Shown in pieces: positions 54,833-62,991 of a stretch of 64,000 nt of DNA. Source of the DNA: Sinomonas sp. P10A9 (GTDB taxonomy: Bacteria > Actinomycetota > Actinomycetes > Actinomycetales > Micrococcaceae). Location: NCBI RefSeq assembly GCF_041022165.1, contig NZ_CP163302.1, positions 4,154,001 to 4,218,000 of the forward strand, in the 5' to 3' direction. The notes below the pieces were generated by a model. It was not told the origin of the DNA. It saw only the letters and a list, made by a program, of their open reading frames with translations, and did not search any database. A program made the position numbers and the translations under genes. Within the stretch, counting starts at the first letter, position 1; each line of letters starts with the position of its first letter.

Positions 54833-56620
54833 TCAGCGGGTGTGGTGTGTCTCGGCCAGCGCGTAGACGGGGGTCTCGAGCCCCTCGAGCCGCGCCTTGA
54901 GCTGGAGGGCGAGGTACTTCGAGTAGTGGCGCGACTGGTGGAGGTTGCCGCCGTGGAACCACAGGTTCTCCTGCTGCGTGGGCTTCCACATGTTGCGGAG
55001 CTCGCCCTGCCACGGGCCCGGATCCCTGACCGTGTCCGATCCTAGGCCCCAGCACTTGCCCACCTTGTCCGCGACCTCCTGCGAGATCAGTTTCGCCGCC
55101 CATCCATTCATCGAGCCGTAGCCCGTCGCGTAGACCACGGCGTCGGCCTCGAGCCGGGTGCCGTCCTCGAGCACGACGGCGTCCTCCTCGAGCCGGTCGA
55201 TCTGGCCGTTCGCGAGCCGGATCGCACCCTTGGCGATGAGCTCGGAGGCACCGATGTTGATGTAGTAGCCGGAGCCGCGGCGGAGGTATTTGAGGAAGAG
55301 GCCCGAATCGTCGTCGCCGAAGTCCAGCTGGAAGCCGGTCTGCTCGAGGCTGTCGTAGAAGTCCTTGTCCCGCTCGCGGATCTCGTCGAAGGCCGGGCGC
55401 TGGAAGTCCGGGAGCACCTTGTACGGGATGGAGGCGAAGATGAGGTCCGCGGTCTCGTGGTCGATCCCGTTGGCCAGTGCCTCTTCCGAGTAGAGCGGCC
55501 CGAGCACCACCTCCATGAGCGAATCGGATTTCACGATGTGCGTGCTCGAGCGCTGGAGCATGATCGGCTCGGCGCCGTTCTGCCACAGGTCGGCGCAGAT
55601 ATCGTGGGCCGAGTTGTTGGAGCCCACCACGACAACCTTCTTGCCCGCGTACTTCGCTCCGCCGGGGTGCTTCGAAGAGTGGTGCTGGTCGCCGCCGAAC
55701 ACGTCCTGGCCCTCGAGCTTCGGGATGCTCGGAATGCCGGACATGCCCGTGGCCATGACGAGGTGCGTCGGGGTCAGGGTGAGTTCGCGACCGTCACGGA
55801 CCACGCGGACGGTCCACTGCTCGGCATCGTCGTCGAAGCTTGCACTCTGCGCCTCGGTGTTGGACCAGTAGTCGAGCTCCATGATCTTCGTGTAGTGCTC
55901 GAGCCAGTCGCCCATCTTGTCCTTGGGGGTGAAGACCGGCCAGTGGTCGGGGAACGGTAGGTACGGCATGTGGTCGTACCAGACCGGGTCGTGGAGGCAC
56001 AGCGAGTGGTAGCGCGATCGCCACTGGTCGCCCGGACGCGGGTGCTTGTCGATCACGAGCGCGGGGACGCCAAGGCGCTTGAGCCGTGCCGCGAGGCCGA
56101 TCCCTCCCTGGCCGCCGCCCACAACGAGCACGTAGGGCTGCTCGTCGATGCCGAACGATCCGGCACGCGAGTTCCGCCGGTCAAGCCAGTTCTCGGTCGA
56201 GACGTTGACGCCGTGCTCTGCGCCCCGCTCGCGCCGCGGACCTGAGGGCTCGGGGAACTCGTTGAGGCCCTGTGCGCTCGACAGGAGGGTCCACGCCTTC
56301 CCGTCGCGAAGGCGCACGAGGCCCTTGCCGTGGAACGCCTTGTTGCGGAACGTGTACCAGGCCTCGGTCACTCCGTCATTCTCGGTCGCGCTCGTCACCT
56401 CGAGCTCGCGCGGCCAGGCATCCGGGCCGACGGCGGCGAGCATGGCCTCGATCTCGCCGCGGCCCTCGGCCGTATGGATGTTCCACGTGAGGCTCGCGAG
56501 ATCCCGCCAGTAGCTCTCGTCGCCGAACAGCGAGGCGGCTCGGGCGGCGTCCTCCGCGGCGAACGCCGCATCGAGGTCCGCGAACCACTGCCTCGCGCCC
56601 TGCAGCGCTGCATCACCCAT
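54833..56620 (-). CDS. FAD/NAD(P)-dependent monooxygenase with N-terminal SnoaL-like domain
   Basis: A 595-residue flavoprotein. Residues about 5-120 form a SnoaL/NTF2-like domain (SYWRDLASLTWNIHTAEGRGEIEAML). From about 160 an FMO/Baeyer-Villiger-type core follows: FAD loop VLVVGGGQGGIGLAARLKRLG, the GDQWRSRYHSLCLHDP stretch, a second nucleotide loop KVVVVGSNNSAHDICADL, and DAVVYATGYGSMNGW. AAAGGAG precedes the ATG at 56620. A GTTGC pair at 56688-56704 and the GAF regulator encoded just upstream on the same strand suggest activator control. The substrate is not evident; ketone or amine oxidation is possible. Confidence 0.92.
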   Translation of the reverse strand: MGDAALQGARQWFADLDAAFAAEDAARAASLFGDESYWRDLASLTWNIHTAEGRGEIEAMLAAVGPDAWPRELEVTSATENDGVTEAWYTFRNKAFHGKGLVRLRDGKAWTLLSSAQGLNEFPEPSGPRRERGAEHGVNVSTENWLDRRNSRAGSFGIDEQPYVLVVGGGQGGIGLAARLKRLGVPALVIDKHPRPGDQWRSRYHSLCLHDPVWYDHMPYLPFPDHWPVFTPKDKMGDWLEHYTKIMELDYWSNTEAQSASFDDDAEQWTVRVVRDGRELTLTPTHLVMATGMSGIPSIPKLEGQDVFGGDQHHSSKHPGGAKYAGKKVVVVGSNNSAHDICADLWQNGAEPIMLQRSSTHIVKSDSLMEVVLGPLYSEEALANGIDHETADLIFASIPYKVLPDFQRPAFDEIRERDKDFYDSLEQTGFQLDFGDDDSGLFLKYLRRGSGYYINIGASELIAKGAIRLANGQIDRLEEDAVVLEDGTRLEADAVVYATGYGSMNGWAAKLISQEVADKVGKCWGLGSDTVRDPGPWQGELRNMWKPTQQENLWFHGGNLHQSRHYSKYLALQLKARLEGLETPVYALAETHHTR

Positions 56621-56687
56621 TGCACTTCTCCTTTGAACGCCTGAGCTGATGCGTTCGACAGTATGGCGTGCATCACATTGTCGGGAG

Positions 56688-56704
56688 CGTTGCAGAACGT
56701 TGCA
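56688..56704 (-). promoter_or_regulatory. GTTGC pair upstream of the FAD monooxygenase
   Basis: CGTTGCA occurs at 56688-56694 and 56698-56704, ten bases apart, 68 bases before the ATG. It resembles the pairs at 2330 and 30202. The neighbouring GAF regulator is the likely ligand. Confidence 0.55.
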
Positions 56705-56743
56705 GGGGAAGGCCTGGCCCTGGCGGATTGGCCGCGCGTCGCA

Positions 56744-56820
56744 GGGACCTGACCCCGGACCGTCGGGACGTGGCCCCGGACCGTTGGGACGTGACCCCGG
56801 ACCGTTGGGACGTGACCCCG
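56744..56820. repeat. 21-base tandem repeat
   Basis: About 3.7 units of GGGACGTGACCCCGGACCGT(T/C) run from 56744 to 56820, ending just before the stop of the GAF regulator (56823). Units differ at one or two positions. The array lies between the regulator stop and the monooxygenase promoter and may be a terminator-like or phase-variable spacer. Confidence 0.85.
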
Positions 56821-56822
56821 AG

Positions 56823-57995
56823 TCAGGGGCGCACGACGGCGGCCGGTACCGTCAGGCGATACGGCCGGCTCTCGATGAGCCCGCCGAGACGCCGGCGCAG
56901 GCGCGAGAGCTCCGCGCGGACCGTCACCTCGGTCTGGGCGCCGTCGAGGCGCGAGAGCACCTCGCGGGCGTCGAGACCCTGCGGGTGGGCAGCGAGGAGC
57001 GTCAGGAGCTCAAAATGCCGCGCGGTCAGCGGGATCTCGGTGGCGTCCGGCCCAGAACGCATGAGGGCGGAGGGCGGCGGTCCGGGCCGCAGCTCCAGCT
57101 GCGTCTGGGCCACGGCCGCCCGAAGAAGCCAGCCGCCGTCGAGCGGCTCAGCGAAGACCTGACCCACACCCGGTACCCACGCAGGCCCCCCGGACAGCCC
57201 TGCCGGAAGGCGGATGCGTTCGCCGACGCCGTAGCCGTGCGCGGAGGCGACCCAGCCGGCGTCGTCCACCACGAGGGTCGCGACACGTGCAGGGACAACC
57301 CCGCGTTGGCCTGCATCGCGGGCGAGACGGCGCAGCCCGTCAGCGTGACGGCTGCGGAGCAGGCCCATGGCCTCCCCGGCGGCCATGGTGACGAGGGAGA
57401 GCGTGTGCGGGTGGGCGGTTCGGTAGGAGCCGCTGAGGGTGACGACGCCGAGCAGAGTTCCCGTGCGCGGGTCGAGGAGCGGGGCGCTCGTGCAGACCCA
57501 GGGATGCTGGTCCTCGTCACCGTGCTCGGGCCCGAAGATCTGCACGGGGCGGCGTTCCTCCATCGCCGTGCCGAGAGCATTGACGCCAACGTCGCGCTCG
57601 CGCCAGCGGGCGCCCTGCACGTAGCCGAGCTCCTCGCTCTTACGACGCACCGGGGCCGGGCCGCTGACCCACAGGACGTAGCCCTGATCGTCACTCACCA
57701 CCAGCTCGTTGCCGGCCTCGGCCGCGAGAGGCAGGAGCCTGTCCCCGAGCAGAGGCACCACTGAGGCCAGATCCTCGGCGCGGTCGCGCCGCTCCGCCAC
57801 GGCCGCGTCGCCGAGGGGGCGCAGGTGGCCAGGCACGGTGCCCTGCCGCTGCCAGGCGCGGGCGATGACGGGACGCAGGAGGTCGGGGATCTGCCGGCTT
57901 GTCGACCAGGCTCGGTGAAGACCGAGGAGCTCGCGGGCCTTGGCCGTCGGGTCATCGAACACAGTGAGGGCGGCCTCGAGGCGCGACTGCGTCAC
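56823..57995 (-). CDS. GAF-domain transcription regulator, second copy
   Basis: A 390-residue paralogue of 28889-30136. The sensory half shows the shared features WQRQGTVPGHL, LLPLAAEAGNELVVSDDQGYVLWVSG, ERDVGVNALGTAMEERRPVQIFGPEH and CTSAPLLDPRTGTLLGVVTLSG; the C-terminal winged helix reads LTARHFELLTLLAAHPQGLDAREVLSRL. No AAA+ domain is present. The GTG at 57995 follows GAGGAGG; an earlier GTG at 58052 has no ribosome site. The gene ends in PAAVVRP, encoded in part by an arm of the dispersed palindrome (56829-56842). It lies directly upstream of the FAD monooxygenase and probably activates it. Confidence 0.88.
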   Translation of the reverse strand: MTQSRLEAALTVFDDPTAKARELLGLHRAWSTSRQIPDLLRPVIARAWQRQGTVPGHLRPLGDAAVAERRDRAEDLASVVPLLGDRLLPLAAEAGNELVVSDDQGYVLWVSGPAPVRRKSEELGYVQGARWRERDVGVNALGTAMEERRPVQIFGPEHGDEDQHPWVCTSAPLLDPRTGTLLGVVTLSGSYRTAHPHTLSLVTMAAGEAMGLLRSRHADGLRRLARDAGQRGVVPARVATLVVDDAGWVASAHGYGVGERIRLPAGLSGGPAWVPGVGQVFAEPLDGGWLLRAAVAQTQLELRPGPPPSALMRSGPDATEIPLTARHFELLTLLAAHPQGLDAREVLSRLDGAQTEVTVRAELSRLRRRLGGLIESRPYRLTVPAAVVRP

Positions 57996-58322
57996 AGGCA
58001 CCTCCTCGGCTGCGGTTCTCGTCTTCCGGGCGTTCCCGGTGGGGACAGTCACATCAGAGTGGCATGGATCACTCAGGTTTGGACAGTAGTGTGCCAGCCG
58101 CTGCTTGCGGGCTGTGGCATGCTCCGACGAATCGTGGCACGATCGTGGCGCTGGGCTATCGTGGTGGCCCTAGAAGTGATCCTCGGGAGTTCCTGCCGGA
58201 CGACAGGGCCCGAGGATTCGCACCTTAACAGGCCGGTTGTCTCATGCTTCGTGCGGATCATCCGATCGGTTGGACCCGGACTCGTCAACGTATGCGAAGA
58301 ATCCCATGGATCGCGGCGCCTC
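57996..58322. other. Intergenic region between the GAF regulator and dnaB
   Basis: No gene is supported in these 327 bases. TGCCAGCCGC/GCGGGCTGTGGCA (about 58091-58120) forms an imperfect hairpin, and ATCGTGG recurs at about 58132, 58142 and 58158. The promoter of the GAF regulator should be here. A dnaB terminator is not obvious. Confidence 0.5.
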
Positions 58323-59711
58323 CTAGAACCCGCCGCCCTCGCCGCCCGCGTCAGCCGCCATGTTGGCGAAGCGCGAGTAGTGGCCCTGGAACGCGACGAC
58401 GATGTCCTTCGTGGGGCCGTTGCGGTGCTTGGCCACGAGGATGTCCGCTTCACCGGCTCGCGGGGACTCCTTGTTGTAGACGTCCTCGCGGTGCAGAAGT
58501 ATGACCATGTCGGCATCCTGCTCGATACTGCCCGACTCGCGAAGGTCCGAGATCATCGGCCGCTTGTCCTGGCGCTGCTCTGAACCGCGATTGAGCTGCG
58601 AGAGCGCGATGACAGGCACCTGCAGCTCCTTCGCGAGGAGCTTGAGGGCGCGCGAGAACTCCGAGACCTCCTGCTGACGGCTCTCGACCTTCTTGCCCGA
58701 GGTCATGAGCTGGAGGTAGTCGAGGACCACGAGCTTGAGGTCGTGCTGCTGCTTGAGGCGGCGGCACTTCGCGCGGATCTCCATGAGGGACATATTCGGC
58801 GAGTCGTCGATGAAGAGCGGCGACTCATTCAGCGGGCCCAGCACCGAGGCGATCTTGGACCACTGGTCGTCGCGGAGCGTGCCGCGGCGCAGGTCCTGCA
58901 ACTGGATGGATGCCTCGGCGCTCATGAGGCGCATGGCGATCTCGTTCCGCCCCATCTCGAGGGAGAAGAAGACGGTGGCCATCTTGTGCTTGATGGCCGC
59001 AGACCGCGCGAAGTCCAGTGCGAAGGTCGACTTTCCGACGGCGGGGCGCGCCGCGATGACGATCATCTGGCCGGGATGGAGCCCGTGAGTGAGCTCGTCG
59101 AGCTCGTAGAAGCCCGTCGGGACGCCCGTCATGCCGCCGCCGCGGTGGCCTGCGGCCTCGATCTCGTCCATCGCGCCCTCCATGACCTGCGAGAGCGGAA
59201 CGTAGTCCTCGGCGGCGCGGCGCTCGGCCACGGAGTAGACCTCCGCTTGGGCCTGGTTGACGAGGTCCTCGACCTCGCCGTCCTGCCCGTACCCGAGCTG
59301 GACGATCTTGGTGCCGGCACTCACGAGCCGTCGGAGAACGGCTCGCTCGGCGACGATCTCGGCGTAGTAACCGGCGTTCGCGGCCGTCGGCACCGACTGG
59401 ATGAGCTCGTGGAGATAGGCCGGACCGCCCACGCGATTGATCTCGCCGCGCTTGGTCAGCTCGTCGGAGACCGTCACGGCATCGGCGGGCTCGCCTTTGC
59501 CGTAGAGGTCGATGATCGCCTCGTAGATCGCCTCGTGCGCGGGGCGGTAGAAGTCCACACCGCGCAGCACCTCCACGACATCTGCGATGGCATCCTTCGA
59601 GAGCATCATGCCGCCGAGCACGGACTGCTCGGCCACGATGTCCTGCGGTGGCGTGCGCCCAGCGTCGGAGTCCCTGACGGACGGCGCTGAATCGACGTGG
59701 GACGTGGACAC
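58323..59711 (-). CDS. dnaB: Replicative DNA helicase DnaB
   Basis: A 462-residue hexameric helicase. The N-terminal domain starts PPQDIVAEQSVLGGMMLSKDAI, and the RecA-like core has Walker A ARPAVGKST at 221-229, Walker B LVVLDYLQLM near 330, and the SQLNRGSEQR and SDLRESGSIEQDAD motifs. No intein interrupts it. I chose the GTG at 59711 because GAGGTG lies six bases upstream and the family's length is matched; the open frame runs 95 codons further, through the DnaA-box-like cluster. It acts at the replication fork with DnaA and primase. Confidence 0.95.
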   Translation of the reverse strand: MSTSHVDSAPSVRDSDAGRTPPQDIVAEQSVLGGMMLSKDAIADVVEVLRGVDFYRPAHEAIYEAIIDLYGKGEPADAVTVSDELTKRGEINRVGGPAYLHELIQSVPTAANAGYYAEIVAERAVLRRLVSAGTKIVQLGYGQDGEVEDLVNQAQAEVYSVAERRAAEDYVPLSQVMEGAMDEIEAAGHRGGGMTGVPTGFYELDELTHGLHPGQMIVIAARPAVGKSTFALDFARSAAIKHKMATVFFSLEMGRNEIAMRLMSAEASIQLQDLRRGTLRDDQWSKIASVLGPLNESPLFIDDSPNMSLMEIRAKCRRLKQQHDLKLVVLDYLQLMTSGKKVESRQQEVSEFSRALKLLAKELQVPVIALSQLNRGSEQRQDKRPMISDLRESGSIEQDADMVILLHREDVYNKESPRAGEADILVAKHRNGPTKDIVVAFQGHYSRFANMAADAGGEGGGF

Positions 59712-59822
59712 GGGCAACACCTCGGAGCTAGCAATCGTCCCGGAGGCAAAGTCTCCCCCCGGAGGGACGAGCACACCGTATCTGGGCCCTCCGACATTCG
59801 AAAGCCCACCGTCCACCGCGCC

Positions 59823-59979
59823 TGTGGACAAGGTGTGGGCAACCCGCCCATTGTTGTTCACAGACCCTGTGGATAGATGTGGATAAGTTTCAGGAGTCTC
59901 TAAGAATCGGTCTCTCATCTGGGAAGACTCTGTTGACAACGTGTGGACGGAAGATTTTTTTCCACAGGAGCAATCCACA
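59823..59979. promoter_or_regulatory. Cluster of DnaA-box-like sequences upstream of dnaB
   Basis: Eight 9-mers fit the DnaA box with at most one or two changes: minus-strand TTGTCCACA (59823-59831), TTGCCCACA (59834), CTATCCACA (59868), a perfect TTATCCACA (59878-59886) and CCGTCCACA (59942); plus-strand TTGTTCACA (59854), TTTTCCACA (59958) and CAATCCACA (59971). They span 157 bases of a GC-rich genome in which AT-rich words are rare. DnaA binding is inferred. Confidence 0.7.
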
Positions 59980-60002
59980 GCCCGAAACGGGGCCATTCAC
60001 CC

Positions 60003-60058
60003 AACAAATGTGTTTTCAGGAATAGATCAATCAATTATGTGATTTATGCCACATGTAG
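60003..60058. other. AT-rich stretch next to the DnaA-box cluster
   Basis: By hand count only 17 of 56 bases are G or C, against roughly 70% in neighbouring genes. It contains GATCAATCAATTATGTGATT and could unwind easily, like a duplex-unwinding element. Confidence 0.6.
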
Positions 60059-60169
60059 ATCGTGAGCTGGCCCGCGGCATTCTGCCCACGGCATGTTGCC
60101 CGACCCTCGCAGCACCGTCGGCGCAGGCACTACGCTGGAACTGCACACTCCGCCACCCGAGAAGCACTG

Positions 60170-60904
60170 ATGGAAACCCTGCTGCCCCCGATCCTGATCC
60201 TCCTGATGGTCGCCGCCGTCGTCGTCTTCGTGCTCCGTGCGGGCGCACGGCGCGCCAAAGCGTCCGTCGAGGGCGCGCTTGCCGCTGGCCCCGATGCCGC
60301 GGCGGCAGCCGCCGCACGACTCACCGAGGCCCAGCACCGCGCCATCTACTCGCTCATTGCCCGCGGACTCACCGTGCAGGCGATTGCGGCATACCGCGAG
60401 GCCACGGGCTCTGGCCTCGTCGACGCCCGCAACGCGGTCATCCTCCTGGACCGCTATCCTCAGGCCTTCCGGGGCGGTGCGGCCGCGGCGGAGCCGTCCC
60501 CTGATGCCCCGGCGCACCACGACGCCCCCGCACACCAGGCTCCCCCCGCACCCGAGCAGCCCCGCGCCGTCGTGCGCCAGCGCGGATCTGAGGGGGGTCC
60601 GCAGGAGGCTGATAAGCCCGCTCCAGCGCCGCAGCCGCCTGCCCAGAACCGGCCTGCGGCACCGGAAGAGGCCGAGGACGAGCCGGCCGCGCCCCGCCCC
60701 CAGCGGTTCCCGTACCGCTACCGGGCGATTGTCAGCAACGGACGCCAGACCCTCGAGGTCGCGTCCAACATGCTGAACGACGAGATCTACAACGAGATCA
60801 AGGGCCTGGCGCAGATCGGGGACGCCGAGGACGCCGCGCAGATGCTGCGGCGCCACTCGGACATCACGATCGAGGACGCTCGGGCGTTCGTCTCGCTCCT
60901 CTAG
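60170..60904 (+). CDS. Membrane-anchored protein with L7/L12-like domain
   Basis: A 244-residue protein. An N-terminal transmembrane helix (about 4-24) is followed by a short helix-rich domain in which LIARGLTVQAIAAYREATGSGLVDARNAVILLD resembles the C-terminal fold of ribosomal protein L7/L12. A proline/alanine-rich linker (about 108-180) leads to a conserved-looking C-terminus FPYRYRAIVSNGRQTLEVASNMLNDEIYNEIKGLAQIGDAEDAAQMLRRHSDITIEDARAF. The linker includes PRAVVRQ, encoded by a palindrome arm (60562-60578). TACGCT at 60131 may be its -10. I do not know a function. Confidence 0.82.
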   Translation: METLLPPILILLMVAAVVVFVLRAGARRAKASVEGALAAGPDAAAAAAARLTEAQHRAIYSLIARGLTVQAIAAYREATGSGLVDARNAVILLDRYPQAFRGGAAAAEPSPDAPAHHDAPAHQAPPAPEQPRAVVRQRGSEGGPQEADKPAPAPQPPAQNRPAAPEEAEDEPAAPRPQRFPYRYRAIVSNGRQTLEVASNMLNDEIYNEIKGLAQIGDAEDAAQMLRRHSDITIEDARAFVSLL

Positions 60905-62058
60905 ACAGCGAGCCGCTGCATCCCGGCGGGCTCGGCCTCCTCGAGCACCCGCAGCGCGTTGTCGAAGCACAGCGCATCGAGGTCCTCGCGCGGCCACCCG
61001 CGCTCTTCGAGCGCCGCGAGCAGGGGCGCATAGCCGGCCACGCCATCCATGCCGCGCGGCAGGTCGGTGGTTCCGTCGAAGTCCCCGCCGAGCCCGAGAT
61101 GGCGTGGGCCGACCACCTCGCGCGCGTGCTCGAGGTGGCGCACGACGTCGCCGATCGTCGCCTCGGGCGCCGGGTTCGCCTCGAGCCAGGCGGCAAACGC
61201 CGCCGCAGCAGCGGGGTCCTCGAGGGGCGGGACATCGTGGAATTCGGTCGGCAGGCCGAGAGCGCGCCTCGTGTCCCGGACCGCAAGGGCGTGCTCGCGG
61301 CAGGCCTCAGAGACGAACTTCGGCACGAAGGTGACCATGAGGACTCCGCCGTTGGCAGGAAGCCGCTCGAGCACGTCGTCGGGGACATTGCGCGGGTGGT
61401 CGCAGACGGACCGCGCGGACGAGTGCGAGAAGATCACGGGGGCACGCGTGGCGTCGAGCGCGTCCGCCATGGTGCGCGGAGAGACGTGCGAGAGGTCCAC
61501 GAGCATGCCGATCCGGTTCATCTCAGCCACCACATCCCGGCCGACGTCCGTGAGCCCCGTATCGTGCCCGCGCTCCATCGCCTCGCCAGTCGCCGAGCAG
61601 GCCCACGGCACATCGTCGTTATGCGTGAGTGTCATGTAGCGCACGCCCAGCTGGGCGAGCATCCGTAGCACCCCCAGGGAGCCGGCGATGCTGTGACCGC
61701 CCTCGGCGCCCATGAGGGAAGCGATCCTGCCGCGGCCGACCGCGGCGCGCACCTGCTCGGCGGTCCTGGCAAGTTCGAACGTGTCCGGGTGCGCCGCGGC
61801 GATCCGGCGCACGCAGTCGATCTGCTCGAGGGTCGCGACGACGGACTCCTCGGGGGCCAGCGTCGACGGCACGAAGACCGACCAGAACTGGGCGCCCAGG
61901 CCACCGGCCCGCAGCCGAGGGATGTCGGTATGGAGACGGGGCTGGCCGGCGTCGAGGGTCGCTGCCGCGACATCGTAGGCGAAGTCCTGGCGGAGGGCCC
62001 AGGGGAGGTCGTTGTGGCCGTCGAAGATCGGGGCGTGCTCAGGGGCTGCGGGCTGCAT
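60901..62058 (-). CDS. Membrane dipeptidase (renal dipeptidase family, peptidase M19)
   Basis: A 385-residue zinc dipeptidase. The metal site starts IFDGHNDLPW, continues MGAEGGHSI, LTLTHNDDVPW, MLVDLSHVS, PVIFSHSSARSVCDHPRN, and ends LGLGGDFDG. These enzymes cleave dipeptides, including those with D-residues. The ATG at 62058 was preferred over one 14 codons earlier because TACGAT lies six bases before it, fitting a leaderless start. Its last codon overlaps the convergent L12-like gene by four bases (CTAG). Confidence 0.94.
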   Translation of the reverse strand: MQPAAPEHAPIFDGHNDLPWALRQDFAYDVAAATLDAGQPRLHTDIPRLRAGGLGAQFWSVFVPSTLAPEESVVATLEQIDCVRRIAAAHPDTFELARTAEQVRAAVGRGRIASLMGAEGGHSIAGSLGVLRMLAQLGVRYMTLTHNDDVPWACSATGEAMERGHDTGLTDVGRDVVAEMNRIGMLVDLSHVSPRTMADALDATRAPVIFSHSSARSVCDHPRNVPDDVLERLPANGGVLMVTFVPKFVSEACREHALAVRDTRRALGLPTEFHDVPPLEDPAAAAAFAAWLEANPAPEATIGDVVRHLEHAREVVGPRHLGLGGDFDGTTDLPRGMDGVAGYAPLLAALEERGWPREDLDALCFDNALRVLEEAEPAGMQRLAV

Positions 62059-62151
62059 TCGGCCATCGTACGTCTGGACGTCATCTCCTGAGAGCCACAT
62101 GATGTGACCTCAGTGTGATGACCTCCTGACGATGGGTTCCGGGAGGTGGTC

Positions 62152-62832
62152 TCAGACGGCGTCGGCGCCGGTGAGGTCTGCGAGGAGCTCCTCGAAGGAC
62201 TTGTCCTCGGGCCGCGTCGCGACCTTTGGCAGTGTGGCGGCGGGACGGTCGTCGGCGGCCGCGCCCTGCTCGCGGGCGAGCTCGAGGACGAGCTCCGTCG
62301 CGGCACGCTCGATGCGGGCAGTGAGGCCTCCGCCGAGAGTACGGTCTCCCGCCGCGCCCTGACCCCAGTCGGTCGGGGCCGCGAACACCGTGGTCGGCAG
62401 GATGCGCGTGCGCAGGTAGCTGAAGAGTGGACGCATCGCGAAGTCGAGCATGAGGCTGTGGCGGGCCGAACCTCCGGTCGCAGCCAACAGGACGAGCTTC
62501 CCCTCGAGGGAACGCGGCTCAAGCACATCAATGAAGGACTTGAACAGACCGCTGTAGCTCGAGGAGAACACTGGGGTCACCGCGATGATCGCATCGGCGC
62601 GCTCGACGACGGCGATCGCCTCCGCGAGATTGGGCGCCGCATAGCCGGTCACGAAGTTGTTGGCGATATCCACGGCGAGGTCGCGGAGCTCGATCGTGGT
62701 CACGGACGGCGCAAATCCGGCCCCGCGCGCGAGCCGCTCGGTGGCGGCGGAGAGTTGGTCCGCGAGGAGCCTGCTCGACGACGGCACGCCGAGGCCTGCG
62801 GAGATGACAACGATGTTGGTGTTCTCGGCCAT
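62152..62832 (-). CDS. NADPH-dependent FMN reductase (CE1759-like)
   Basis: A 226-residue flavodoxin-fold reductase with IVVISAGLGVPSSSRLLADQL at the phosphate-binding loop, VERADAIIAVTPVFSSSYSGLFKSFIDVLEP in the flavin site, and LVLLAATGGSARHSLMLDFAMRPLFSYL. It fits the CE1759 family, which supplies reduced flavin to partner monooxygenases in actinobacteria. The C-terminal tail of about 45 residues is less conserved. The ATG at 62832 follows AGGA. It lies between dipeptidase and rplI, not obviously in either operon. Confidence 0.92.
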   Translation of the reverse strand: MAENTNIVVISAGLGVPSSSRLLADQLSAATERLARGAGFAPSVTTIELRDLAVDIANNFVTGYAAPNLAEAIAVVERADAIIAVTPVFSSSYSGLFKSFIDVLEPRSLEGKLVLLAATGGSARHSLMLDFAMRPLFSYLRTRILPTTVFAAPTDWGQGAAGDRTLGGGLTARIERAATELVLELAREQGAAADDRPAATLPKVATRPEDKSFEELLADLTGADAV

Positions 62833-62914
62833 GTGTCCTGCCCTGGTTGGAAGTTCATGCATTTGCATCTAGTTCCTCCAACGGGGGGAAGCCAGCAGCT
62901 ATTCCCGCGGACGC

Positions 62915-62950
62915 GAAAAGCCCCTTCCGCGCGAGGGGAAGGGGCTTTTC
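62915..62950 (-). terminator. Terminator of the ssb-rpsR-rplI operon
   Basis: GAAAAGCCCCTTCC (62915-62928) and its exact complement (62937-62950) enclose eight bases. On the minus strand the right arm ends in CTTTTC, providing a short T-run after rplI. Confidence 0.9.
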
Positions 62951-62991
62951 AGGCGCGGTCCGTGCATAATGACGGGCCGCGACCAGCGCGA

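Noticed and set aside
59712..59996. A longer dnaB start at 59996
   Set aside because: The added 95 residues have low similarity to DnaB and run through the DnaA-box cluster; the GTG at 59711 has a good ribosome site.
59712..60061. Calling this region the chromosomal origin
   Set aside because: The boxes and AT-rich stretch are real, but actinobacterial origins lie between dnaA and dnaN, which are not here. I report it as an origin-like element only.
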